DNA of 32,940 nucleotides from Intoshia linei (taxonomy: Eukaryota; Orthonectida; Rhopaluridae). Below, in pieces: positions 11,001 to 21,195 of the stretch. The position numbers and the translations under genes were made by a program. Numbering within the stretch: position 1 is the first letter of the stretch; each line of letters begins with the position of its first letter. The notes below the pieces were generated by a model. That model was not told where the DNA came from, did no database searches, and worked only from the letters and a program-made list of their open reading frames with translations. The stretch covers positions 1 through 32,940 of the forward strand of contig LWCA01000303.1 in NCBI GenBank assembly GCA_001642005.1, in the 5' to 3' direction.

Positions 11001-13462
11001 TTTCAGTATAAATAATTTATTGTCAGTATTTAATTTAGAAACTTAGTAAAACTGAAAATTTTTTATTAAAATACTGACAGTTTCGGTAATTAAATACTGA
11101 CAAAGAAAATACTTTCCTTTAAAAAGTAGGTGCTCATGACTGTAGGTCGGGTTATATGACAATTAATCATCTAGCCCCTCTCCACGGCTCTGAGTGTAAA
11201 TAAATTTATATTCTTGTATGTATTTTACTTTTTTTGTTGTATTTTTTATTCATCCATAAATCTAAACTTTGAATATAGTCCTTCATTCTATTTTTAGTTG
11301 AGCCAAATTTTTTAATCATTTGTTTTAGGTTATTGGATATTTCCAAATTCTAATTATTCTATAAATTTGAATATTCATCAAATCAAATACCTCTTTTTGT
11401 AAATTACTATTCTTTTGTTTCAAATCAATATTTTCATCTGTCAAATTCTTATTGTGATTTTCAAAATTTGCCAATTGACTTTTGTAGAAATGTTTATTAT
11501 CTGTCAATAATTTACTGTTCTAAATGTAATTATTTATATGTTCATGTATTAGGATTATAACCCTGCAACGGGTACGCAGGACAAATTTTATTGAAGATTT
11601 TAACGGTCTAAAACGGGTCGGCAACCTTTTGAATCTCAAGGGCCAATTTTTTATACCAAAAAATTATACGGCCCCGTTTTTGGATACATTTCAATTTTAA
11701 CTGAAGTGAAAACTGTTCTAATATGTTCAACAAAATAAAATCCAGTGCGTCTGAAAATTCAGTATTAAAATAATTATAATGAGCCAATTATAGTTGAAAA
11801 TATTTAAAATAAATAATTGATATATTTACGCAAAAGTTCACCAAAATTATTCTGTAGGTGACTGGTTGCCGACCACTGGTCTATATAATATTGGTAAATG
11901 GGAATTTTCAAAAAAATATTGGAAAACGAGGATATTTCTTTTTAGCGTTAGTATAATTAGATTTTTATTTGTGGTTTGATTAAGTTAATTTTTCTTAAAA
12001 GGTTTGGTAAAATTGGATTTTTTAAAAAAATGTGGGTAAAAGTCAATTTTTTATTCAATTTTATAAATGGTGGGATAAAAGTGGGATTTTTAAAATATAA
12101 TAATGTAGTGGATTTAGGCTTTGGAATAAATTATCAACATCTGGCAACTGTAATAAATATTAAAAATTCTCGTTAAAAAATAATCAAAACTTGATAAAAA
12201 TTTTTTTATAATTTATTTGAATCTCAGGGACTCAAGGGGTCCATGAACCCCAATCAGGAACCACTGATTTAAATATATAAAACAAGCAAAGTTGTGAATA
12301 ATTTTCTAGTTTAGTTAAATTTAAAATTTCTAATATTCCTTTTAAATTTTTGATACAATAAATCTTAGTTTCCTAGTTCATAAATGATATTATGCATCTA
12401 ATCGGAAATAATTATACTTGATTTCATTTATATCATTACTAATGATTCATTAGTAATAATAATGATTCATCCTTAAAATTTACTAAAATACATCAAGTTT
12501 AATATTACATTATTAAGCTTTTCTATCATTTTACTCAATCTTTTGATTATTGAATTGTATTCAACTGTGGTATTATCGGTATTGCTCGATTTCTAATTAT
12601 AAACAATATGAAATTATGCATCGATTATGAATTTATTAAAATTAATCACCCCACAAGAATTTTCACTAGAGTATTTTGAATTTGCTGACACAACAAAATC
12701 TTTCCACTAGAATAAAATGAAACATAACTTTTAAATTTAAAACCTGATTTTCTAAATGTTTAATTTGATTTTGTAAAAATGTCACCGATTCATCTGAAAA
12801 TTTAGATTTAACTATATTAAATTCAGTTGATTGATTTTTATTTATAAATGTTTCAAATTGTTCATTTCTTTTCTCCAACATCCTTTTGAACATTTTCGCG
12901 TCTTCCTCCATCTATAAAGGGATACTTTTTTGAAAATCCTTTTTTTATTATATTATACACGTATTGAAGTATTTTCCAAAGCATTTATGACATCATTTTT
13001 TTGATTTAGTTTTGCTTTATATTCAAACAACAATTTATCATTATCAGCAATTTTATTTCTACATTCCATTAAAAATCCTTTTAGCTTTTCATTTTCTGTA
13101 ATCATTTTTCTGGAATTGATTGTATTAATATATTATCATTTATAATATAATTATATCTACAAACCTAGTTTCTTCATTAATATTTGTTTTTGGTTTATCC
13201 TACATTATATTTTTAGCAAATTATTTGATAAATCATTACGCATGAACATTGTTTATCCATTTTTTTTTCTTTCAGTTTTATCCACTCATTTTTTAAATTT
13301 TGATACTGTCTCTATAATTAAGAATTGATTATAATAATGTAATAATTTTTATACCGAGATTACGTTTTTTTGTATTTTTACATCATTCTTTTCTGAAATT
13401 AGTTGCATTATAATGCTGTACAATTTTTTAAGCAAATTTTGGTAAAATTCTAAAATATTCAT
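8015..13462 (-). CDS. Eleven-exon coiled-coil protein, 429 residues
   Basis: Exons on the minus strand: 13462-13364, 13311-13240, 13199-13165, 13109-12959, 12911-12744, 12592-12509, 11519-11391, 11349-11229, 10664-10568, 8896-8764 and 8215-8015. Every junction is GT...AG and every phase matches across all eleven exons (1,290 nt). Short introns (about 40-55 nt near the 5' end) alternate with long ones carrying transposons: 12508-11520 holds a 265-bp hAT, 11228-10665 a 437-bp hAT, and 10567-8897 a 446-bp hAT plus a family A copy. The protein is almost wholly charged helix rich in Lys, Glu, Asn and Gln, with heptad-like segments (NEKLKGFLMECRNKI, SKLKTQCDDQIKFC). It ends in a non-coiled 66-residue exon starting near GDWFDSVYYKPKEISSRTLF. 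A centrosomal or ciliary role is inferred only from the coiled coil and the adjacent FOP-like gene. The 8215 acceptor could instead be 8209, in frame. Confidence 0.8.
9120..9862 (+). repeat. Family A dispersed repeat, the longest copy
   Basis: About 740 bp, ending in CACACAGACAGACAGACAAACAAA then CGCGTAGCCTTTTATATAAG and TTAGGA. Internal blocks are CAGGATACAACTGTACCACC, GGGTAATTTGGGGTTTTGG, GACCCGTAAGATGTGAAAT and TTATCTTATTATATGTCCCG. It lies in the last long intron of the coiled-coil gene. No coding capacity, inverted termini or target duplication is clear. A Helitron-like or other unclassified family is possible. Confidence 0.78.
10023..10468. mobile_element. Non-autonomous hAT element, 446 bp
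   Basis: Terminal repeats CAGAGGT (10023) and ACCTCTG (ending 10468), with an exact 8-bp duplication GTCTAAAT on both sides (10015-10022 and 10469-10476). The inside contains the GGGTTAGTAAAATT-type subunits shared with other hAT copies here. Inserted in the same long intron of the coiled-coil gene as the family A copy. Confidence 0.9.
10756..11192. mobile_element. Non-autonomous hAT element, 437 bp, with fold-back core
   Basis: Terminal repeats CAGAGTCGTGGA (10756) and TCCACGGCTCTG (ending 11192). The flanking octamers TGTGTAAA and AGTGTAAA match at 7 of 8 positions. The centre (about 10960-11105) carries GTCAGTAT units on the left and ATACTGAC units on the right. Inserted in the intron between the eighth and ninth exons of the coiled-coil gene. 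Confidence 0.85.
11614..11878. mobile_element. Non-autonomous hAT element, 265 bp
   Basis: The left terminus CGGGTCGGCAACC and right terminus GGTTGCCGACCACTG are inverted. The flanking octamers GTCTAAAA and GTCTATAT match at 6 of 8 positions, suggesting an older insertion. The GGTCGGCAACC core is the familiar start of one hAT subgroup. It lies in a long intron of the coiled-coil gene. Confidence 0.75.
11880..12268. repeat. Truncated hAT copy of the CAGTGGTTCC family
   Basis: Ends with GGAACCACTG at about 12268, the inverse of the CAGTGGTTCCC terminus of the large element at 14273. Just upstream is TTTGAATCTCAGGGACTC, as in that element's own right end. The left terminus is missing. It includes the repeated TTTGGTAAAATTGGA-type subunit. 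The + strand frame at 11976-12176 lies inside and is not a gene. Confidence 0.55.
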
Positions 13463-13510
13463 TTATTAAATAATATAAATATTCATAATGTTGAATGTGA
13501 GCCATTTCAG

Positions 13511-16432
13511 TGAAAATTGTTTGTTTGATAATTATTACTTTGTCAAATTTTATGAATCAATTCAATTTGTCAATTCTTGTTACTGGCACAAGATTTCAGC
13601 ATATTCATTTAAACAAAAATAATGACCGCATCACAAAAAATGAAAAGAATATAGCAGAGTGGTCCAAGTCATTGGGAGTGATTTTAAAAATAATTATTCA
13701 AACTCAGAATTTCAAAATTCAAGGTCAACGGACCAGTACTGTTTCGTGAAAATTTTTTAGTTTATTTTTTACGTCAATTTATTACGTTTTTATCACATTT
13801 TTTATAATTTTGACTAGTAATTTCGATTTAATGGTCTACGATAGATTTTATTATATTTTATTAAAAGTGTGAGAAACCCTGATTTAATCCATTTTACAAA
13901 TTTATAATTTTTAAATGTTCACGAAGAAAAAATTTTGATGATCCCTGATGTATAAAGTAAACCAATTACAGACTGATTCTTAATTAACGGAATACCTTTA
14001 TAACGGAAAATTGTGAATAACGGACTGTGAATTTTTCTAAAGTACTAAAATTCTGTTAATTTTTAACTTAAAATGACTAACATCATAATTATAACAAATC
14101 TTTTTCAGGTTTAAATTAAAAGCGTTAGAAACGTAAAACATTTTTTTTCTTCTTAATCATGGTTAATGATGATGATAATGGTTGATTATTAATTATATGA
14201 AATGTAATGACGTGCAAACATAGGTTAAGTGGAATAAAAATCAAAAATTTTTCATTTTTCATTGTTTTAATGCAGTGGTTCCCAGTTTAAATAATGTACA
14301 GACCCCCATTTCAAAATATTTATTTTTTTACTTCTAGGCAAACATGAAATATAAAATATTGATGAAAAAATTAAAGGTTTTTAATCATATGATTTAGTAA
14401 AATCGTGTTTTTCAAAAAAATATTGGTAAAAGTGAATTTTTTATTTTGGGTTTTGGATTAGGAAGTTGTTGCTCATAAGATTTAGTAAAATTGAATTTTT
14501 CAGAATAATATTGGAAGTAGAGAACATTTCCCTCAAGTTTTTTAATATTGGAGTTTTATTTTAGGGTTGTAATAAGAGGTTTAGTAAAATCGTGCTTTTC
14601 ATAAAAAATTTGGAAATATGGCATTTTTCCCTTAAGGGTTGATAAAATTATTTGTATTATTTTTGATGTTTGATTAAGTGGATTTTATAAAAAAATATTG
14701 GTAAAAGTCAATTTTTCATATGTTTTTTAATTTAATTTTAATTTTAATTAACACAATTTTTTTAATAGTGGGATTAATAGTGGTATTTTTGAAATAATTA
14801 TGTAGCTGTCGTTTAAGCTTTAGAACAAGGGTACACAATTTTTCCACCAATTCAGCCACAATGCTACTTTTCTCATTGATACTACGGTCGTATAAAATTT
14901 ACTTGGAAATTGAGAAAGTTTACTCTGGACCTAAATTTTAGGTCTAATAAAATAGTTTTCTTTAAATTTTAATATCAGCAAGTTTTAATTAATACTTTTC
15001 AATTAAAATTAATCCTTAATTCATTCATATATTTATATTAACACCATATTTGTCATTTATCTGAATTGGAATAAATAGCAATACTAGGATTAATGCAGTG
15101 CTTCTCATGAGAATGACTGGTCACCCCAAGGGGTGAATACAAAAATTTAGATGATTGTAGGCAAATATACAATTTTCAACATATTTCATTAAATCATCCA
15201 ATTTAATATAATCTTATGAGAAAAAACCAATATTTTACCAACCCTTAAGGAACAAATCCCTTTTTTACCAATATTTTTTTAAAAATCCATTTTTAAAGTT
15301 TTAGAATAAAAACTACCCTATATTATTCCAAAAGAAAAAACCAAATTTTACCAACCCTTAAGAAAAAAAATCGCTTTTACCAATATTTTTATGAAAAATC
15401 CCATTTTACCAAATTTTTAGATCAATCATTCTTCTGACTGATTCTATAAGAAAAAACCTGATTTAAAAAAAATTTGAAAAATTTCCTTTTACTACCATTT
15501 TTTTGAAAAAACATTAATCATTAATTTTTCGATAAATATATAATAATTGGACAACAAAAAAAAGTTCCATTAAAAACCAATTTGTTGATACATTAGAGTG
15601 GAAGACACAAAAAAAATATGTAAATATTAATAATGACATAAAAAAAGATATCAAAGACTGCCTTGATTTTGTGTGCCCTTCGCTAACATTTGAGAAACTG
15701 GAGAAAAGTCAAGAATGTAACTTTTTGATTAAAATATTTTAAATAAACCTTGAATAAAATCTCATTTTAACTTTTCAATTTGAAGTAAAATGATATATTG
15801 CATTATGGTCAAATTTATTGCCCACGGCTGCACGTTGTGCACCCCTGCTTTAGAATAATCAACATCTAGAAACTCTTTAATAACTTTTATTATTATTATT
15901 ATTTAATTTATTATTAACAGTGTGCGACAGCTACATCTACTGTATTATGGTCGGAAAAATATTTGTACTTTATAAATAATTTTTTTTATTAATATTTGTA
16001 AATAAATAACAAATTCTCCTATAAAAATAAACAAAAGTTGATTTAAATTTTTCTATATAATATTTGAATCTCACGGTCCCTAAGCATATAATTTTGCACC
16101 CAAATCGGGAACCACTGTTTTAATGTATATATTATTTATAAAAAATTGCAAAAAAACGGAATGAGATTTTTTTCAGGACCAATTATTTCGTTTACGAGGA
16201 ATTAGCCTTTATTAAAATTTTTCGAGTTATTTCATCATCGACCATCAAAAGGGGTGGTCTTACCAATAATTTTCTCACTGATAATTTGCAAGAAAATCTA
16301 ACTTGTAAATTGACTTGTAACTCGGAGGTATAAATTTATACTTTAAGTTTTTAACAATTTTTTAACTACAATTAAATGTACTCTTTCAAAAAATGTTTTG
16401 TTTAGACAATTCTAAAATTTGTGGCTCCATAA
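13511..16432 (+). CDS. Uncertain gene split by a nested hAT insertion
   Basis: Three pieces can be joined. The first is the frame ending 13745 (open from 13511; an internal ATG lies at 13552), containing GTRFQHIHLNKNND and NIAEWSKSLGVILK. The second is 16177-16327, after a TTTTTTTCAG acceptor, containing FVYEELAFIKIFRV and GGLTNNFLTDNLQEN. The third is 16406-16432, encoding TILKFVAP and TAA. The donor TTTC|GTGAAA at 13746 gives phase 2, which matches the 16177 exon, and 16327 to 16406 joins in phase 0. The 2.4-kb intron is mostly a 1,845-bp hAT element. The 16177 exon is the most convincing piece because a 50-codon frame is framed by good splice sites. The first exon is weaker: an alternative ATG at 13488 opens a different 44-codon frame. 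No family recognised. Confidence 0.38.
14826..15847. mobile_element. Nested hAT element, 1,022 bp
   Basis: The left terminus CAAGGGTACACAA (first bases slightly decayed from CAGGGGTGCACAA) and right terminus TTGTGCACCCCTG are inverted. An exact 8-bp duplication CTTTAGAA flanks it (14818-14825 and 15848-15855). It lies wholly inside the 14273-16117 element and is therefore younger. A further hAT-like start, CAGTGCTTCTCATGA, sits at about 15096, suggesting a third level. Confidence 0.88.
15536..15742 (+). pseudogene. Orphan 68-codon frame inside the nested hAT
   Basis: An open frame with unusually mixed composition for this region (FVDTLEWKTQKKYVN; CLDFVCPSLTFEKLEK) ending TAA 15740-15742. It has no ATG in a sensible position. 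It could be a transposase fragment of the inner hAT or a piece of host exon carried inside it. It was not matched to a transposase motif. Confidence 0.35.
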
Positions 16433-16837
16433 TAGATAAACGCGATTGCAGTTATATATTTTCTATAATATACAATGTATATTATACATGTAAAGGCTAC
16501 ATGACAGAGTTATACAACATAAAACAAAAACTTTACTATGTTAAAATCCCAAAATATATATTTTTAATATATAATTTAACACCTTATTAAAAATGAACAA
16601 TTCTATGTATTTAAATTAAATGTTAATAGATGCTTCGAAATCCTTAATTTAGGTTGATAATTGTTTACTATGTAAGGCTTACATCAATCAATACTTTTTA
16701 TTTAATTTATTAGCTTTGCTCAAGTAAAATTAAATTAATTTAAAATGTTCCCTACAATTATAATGGAACATTCAAAAAGATTTTAAAGTAAAATATATTT
16801 TGAGAACAAACAAATGTATTGCACATTGATGTCAAAT
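16433..16837. other. Gap without a supported gene
   Basis: The + strand frame read from 16393 runs on to 16590, but the exon entering from 16177 is in another frame and stops at 16432. The remaining part is Tyr/Ile-rich and looks like chance AT-rich coding. No repeat termini seen. Confidence 0.3.
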
Positions 16838-17048
16838 TCAAAATGGAAATTTTAAATTACTGTTATCAAAATGATCATCTTGATAATCTAATGAAAATCC
16901 TTCCTTTTTTAATCTATTGATAGTGTCAACGGCTTTCTCTAGATAAAAATTATTAAAAACATAAATTAAAAAAAATTTTCACATAAACTATATAAACTAC
17001 ACCATGAATATCCTGTATATTTTTAATTTGCGATTTTTCATCTTCCAT
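16838..17048 (-). CDS. Two-exon 48-residue small protein
   Basis: Minus-strand exon 17048-17003 (ATG, then MEDEKSQIKNIQDIH) joins exon 16938-16838 across a 64-nt GT...AG intron. The phases agree (1 to 1) and the frame stops at TGA 16838-16840. The protein is acidic and helical in its first 30 residues (EKAVDTINRLKKEG) with an aromatic/acidic tail (FSLDYQDDHFDN, ending LKFPF). Mixed composition in such AT-rich DNA and a clean splice support a real gene. It could be a short complete protein or the last two exons of a longer one. No signal peptide or membrane helix, and no family recognised. It lies between a hAT-loaded gene and the claudin-like gene, on the opposite strand to both. Confidence 0.6.
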
Positions 17049-17699
17049 TTCAATTATGATTCATGTATCCATATAAAAAAAACACAAAGTGTTGTCAACA
17101 TTTGAATTTAGTAGCTTTAGTTTAGTTTAGTTTCTCATATACATATGTAAATAACGTAAATAATTACATGTACAAATGTATAGTTTTCAAATTCTGACTA
17201 TTGTTATTTTTTATTATTAATTTTTACATTTGTTAATTGATTCATTAATATAATTATATTAATTATAATATAAAGTATTTTACTATTGTAATAAATTATG
17301 ATTTAAAGTAAAATTAATAATTAATAAATTATACAAGGTCAAATAAATTTAAATAAAAAATGGAACAAAGATTTTAATGTAATTAAAATGTGTACAACTT
17401 GAACTAGAATTTTTGGAATAAAATAAAATATCAATAAATGAAATAATTAATATTTAAATTGTATATTAAAATTATGACGATTGATAATTCGGAAACAAAT
17501 GCCAAAAATTAATTAATTATGAATTTTTATGTCAAAAAACTTTTATAATGAAGCCAAGAAAATATGTACATTTCCTGTTATTTTAAATTTGAATTACTCA
17601 TCAAATTGTAAAATTATTGCAGCACAATAATCTATGAATAAGTACATGTTCTTATTTATTTAAATTTTTTCATTTTCCAAAACTTTTTATATATTCCAT
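17049..17699. other. AT-rich spacer between divergent genes
   Basis: Lies between the start of the 48-residue gene (minus) and the start of the claudin-like gene (plus), so it must hold both 5' regions. The sequence is over 80 percent A+T with homopolymer runs. Only a short TTTAGTTTAG-type repeat near 17117 stands out. No promoter motif can be named. Confidence 0.35.
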
Positions 17700-20600
17700 A
17701 TGGCAAATGTTATTTTTACTAAGACAATTGAAAAAAATTTCATTTTCCTTTCAATTATGATTACAACCATATCTATTGTGCTTGGTTTTATTTCTATATA
17801 CACACCTTCTTGGTCCGTAATACACTGTTCAAATGATTCAAAGTATAGTATCGGATTGAAAGGTATTCGGATGATTAAACCCTTTATTGATCGGTACAAA
17901 TATGCAAACATTGATCAAGATACCTCTAATATTTTCAATATACCTTTTAACAATTATCAAGCTCTTATTAGTTCAAATTATTCCATTACAAAATATAATA
18001 CAAAGCTTGAATTTGAACAAAATATCAAAAAACATTATTTTATGCTTTTTTTAGAACAGCCACGTATTTATTTTTTTTATTCTATGTTTATAAATGATTC
18101 ATGTTACATGTTATATGAGGATAATTTAATTTATATTTAGTACAGAAATATATAGGAAGTTCCTATTAGGAACTAGGTTAACTGTTATGTACTACGTACA
18201 AACAGCAGTGTGTGTTAACGGGAAACAACTGTACCACTTGTAAATTTTTTAAATTCTAAGGCTGTTTTCATTAAAAAAAAAAGGGTAATTTGGGGTTTTG
18301 ACCCTGAAGATATATTTATTTTTAAATTTAAATTTTATGATCAAATTATGATTTTAAAATCCGTATCAGAATATATATTTTATTAAATTCTCGTATTCGT
18401 TTAATTTTCAAAAAAAGGACAATTGGACTTTTTGACCCGTAAGATGTGAGTTTGGGAGGTTGAAATTTATCTTACTAACACCCGCATAAAAACTGTATTT
18501 GAAATGTGGATTTAAAAAATTCTATGATTAGTAGTTATTCAAATAAACGGTAACACGCGCAAAGAAATATTGCATGGCATATTATAACCTTACTTATATA
18601 ATATGCTACGCGATTTTTGTTTCTGTATGTGTGTGTTCCACTTTATTAAATCTTAAAATCACATTAAATTTTTTAGAAAATTTTTATAATTTTATTATCA
18701 TCATGATTATAATCATTGATCATTATCATAAATCGCAACGTTAAAAACTATCATTTTGAAGATTTAAACCTTAGATTACCATTTTTTTTAAAAAAGTGCT
18801 AGGATTTAAAAATATCCATGAATAAGATAATTTTTCAACCAAAATTTGGTAGGGTTTTTAGAAAACATTTTTTTCACCCAATTTTTAAAGATTTTATAGA
18901 AACTATAAAATGTTAAAAATAAACCTTATCAATCCTACCAAATCTTGGGACCAAAATTATCTTTAAAATCTAAAAATTGGGTGAAAAAATTTTTCCCACA
19001 AATTCACAAAAATTTTGTAAAAAAATAAATACTATGATTAATTCGCAAAATATATGATTATGTCGCTCTAAAGATTATACGATTAGTTTTAATGGTCGAT
19101 AAAAATTATTAAGAAATTAAATATATTTTAATGACATTTTTGACATGTTTTTCTCAAAGAAAGAGCTTAATCAATTGTAACTGATTTTCTAAATGCATGT
19201 TAGAGATTTAAGATAGTAGATTCGACTTTATAAACATTATAATAAAGTGACAGTATTTGAAATTTCTATTGACTAAATTGATAGTTGAAATTCTAAAATT
19301 GAAAATATAAATTAATTCAAAAATAATGAATATGACGTATTTTTATGTGAAGGCGGCACCACATCTTAAATAAGACCGCACGTTCCCCACCCCGTGTCTA
19401 CGTATTCTCGGTTAAAAACGACTTTTCTGACAATTAACTGATTCTGGAAACCAATATTTATCAAATTTATGACTTAAAATTAAATTAAAAAGTGGGGGAA
19501 AAATTTCTCTCTACATTTATAAATTCTATCCATATAAAATTACAGTTTGGAACACATTTTAAAGGTTAAACGATGAAATCTATAAATTACGTCACTTTAA
19601 TACTAAACTTTGGTTAAATATTAACTTTTATGGTATATTAAAATATTAAAATTTATTAATATTATTTATAATAAAAATTTAGAATGGATAACTAGCGTTA
19701 TATTCACAAGAACTTGTTCAATTATTAACGAATGCTTTATTTTGTTTTTTATCCCATTTATTACATTTTTACCAAGTTTAAGAACTAAAGAAACTGCTAT
19801 TGGATTATCGACAGCATCATTTATTTCAGGTAATAAATACATGCATATTGTAATAGTAGTATAGTCAACCCGGGTAACCGGTAATTGACTTTTTTGATAA
19901 AAGTTAACAGACTTTAATAGCAGTAACTGTTATCAAACTAATTACATAATATTTTTATGAACCCATTTTTCTAAATTTAGTTTTTTAATATTCCCTGCGA
20001 ACTCAATTTTATCATCAATAAAACTTTTTTAAATTTTAACGGACCTCAATATTTTCTCCGTTGCATGAATTTTAATTTTTGAAAAAACTAGTTCTTCGAC
20101 TTTTGGTTAATTTGACTACAGTACAACTATTACATATCCTTACTTATATAAAATGCTTTGTTTGTCTGTGTGTTATCGTTTATATCAATAACTACTAATC
20201 TTAGAATTTTATAAATTCCACATTTTTATTAAAGTTTTTTCCGGGTGAAAGTAAGATAAATTAATCTTAGAAAATCACAATTACGGCTCAAAAGGCCCAA
20301 TTACATTTTTTTGAAAATCAAACGAGTTCGAGAATTTGAAAAAATATACTCTGATACAAATTTTAAAATCATAAATATTATCATAAATTTATATTTAAAA
20401 AAAATATACATCTTCAAGGCCAATACCCCAAATTAAATTAAGTATAGGATTACACTGTGTTTACATTTGTAGTACATTTTTTTCAATTCTAATTTCTCTT
20501 AATTTTTTTTAATAACAAAAATAATTACAATGCAATTATAATAATTAAAATTAGCAATATTTTCTGGAATTACTTTATTTAAATACAAAGCATCCTATAA

Positions 20601-21195
20601 ATCATCAAATTTGGCTTATTCGTTATGTCAAACAAACACAACAATGATATACGACAAAAACCTAAACATATCAATTTTGGAATTTGATTACACCCACCAT
20701 AACGTAATTTTATGGTTTTTTACAAATTTTGGACGATTTAACTCGGAATACATTTTTGACCATGAAAAAAGTCTCAATCAAAGTGAATCACACGTCAACA
20801 CGCTGAATATTATTACAAACAATTATTTTATCCAAAAAAATTATTTCAATTTAAACTCAAACAGTTTTGTAAAAACATCAAATTTAACATTTAAAGATTT
20901 TTATAATATCATTGAAAAATTTGTTCAAGATTATTGTTTTGAAACAAATAATAAAATTAAATTGAATCATGAAAAAATGGAAAAAGTTAGAAATTTACAT
21001 TATTTATCCAATTCATATAATTTCTGTTTTGCAGAAATAATTTTAAATATTATTGTTGCAATGATATTAATGTCTCTGCCTGCTTTATCGAATTCAATAG
21101 TTAAAAAATTAGATTTATCTATGCAAATTAATTTAAAGCTTAAAAGCAATACTGCTAAAAAGGGAAACAAAAACATGTTTAATATGATATTTTAA
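17700..21195 (+). CDS. Claudin-like four-pass membrane protein with a long second extracellular loop
   Basis: Exons 17700-18139, 19696-19829 and 20555-21195 join in phase 2 and then 1 to give 404 residues. Four hydrophobic segments are seen: residues about 17-40 (FLSIMITTISIVLGFISIYT, followed by PSWSVI), about 158-175 (ECFILFFIPFITFL), about 185-202 (STASFISAIFSGITLF) and near 350-372 (EIILNIIVAMILMSLPAL). The spacing of about 115 residues, a short turn, then about 145 residues resembles claudin, PMP22 or clarin topology, with a Trp just after the first helix. Claudin's GLW...C...C signature is not clear and the second loop is far longer than in claudins, so 'claudin-like' is only a topology call. 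Intron 1 (18140-19695) carries family A and family C repeats. Intron 2 (19830-20554) carries a MITE and another family A copy. The first donor (GTACAG) is the weakest junction. Confidence 0.7.
18205..18670. repeat. Two family A copies meeting tail to tail
   Basis: A + copy runs from about 18205 (GGGAAACAACTGTACCACTTG, GGGTAATTTGGGGTTTTGA, GACCCGTAAGATGTGAG) to about 18580. It is followed at 18585-18670 by the inverse terminus (CTTACTTATATAATATGCTA, CGCGATTTTTGTTTC, GTGTGTTCCACTTTATT). Both are in intron 1 of the claudin-like gene. Confidence 0.7.
18780..19080. repeat. Family C MITE-like repeat
   Basis: Shares TTTTTTCACCCAATTTTTAA, GGTAGGGTTTTTAG and a terminal ATTATGTCGCTCTA with the copies near 26640 and 31040. 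Internal inverted segments (CACCCAATTTTTAA against AAAAATTGGGTG) would form a hairpin. The downstream patch at 19350-19420 (AAGGCGGCACC...CCCCACC) is a separate, unplaced hAT-like scrap. Confidence 0.6.
19860..20121. mobile_element. MITE with TATAGTCAA-type termini
   Basis: The left end TATAGTCAACCCGG and right end TTGACTACAGTA are short inverted repeats, with TA at both edges as a possible target duplication, in mariner style. About 260 bp, non-coding, in intron 2 of the claudin-like gene. Confidence 0.45.
20135..20480 (-). repeat. Family A copy, inverted
   Basis: Reads CCTTACTTATATAAAATGC, TTTGTTTGTCTGTGTGTTA, TTTTTTCCGGGTGAAAGTAAG and ends near CTTCAAGGCCAATACCCC, the reverse of the 9120-9862 order. 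In intron 2 of the claudin-like gene. Confidence 0.7.

Larger units (their letters stand above)
14273..16117. mobile_element. hAT element, 1,845 bp, carrying a nested hAT
   Basis: Starts CAGTGGTTCCCAG at 14273 and ends GGGAACCACTG at 16117, with an exact 8-bp duplication TTTTAATG (14265-14272 and 16118-16125). About four tandem units of roughly 90-100 bp built on TTTAGTAAAATCG...ATATTGG lie at 14390-14710. No transposase is recognisable. It sits in the inferred intron of the gene at 13511-16432. Confidence 0.9.

Noticed and set aside
17687-17911. Minus-strand frame opposite the claudin-like first exon
   Set aside because: Antisense shadow; the + strand frame has the membrane topology and splice support.
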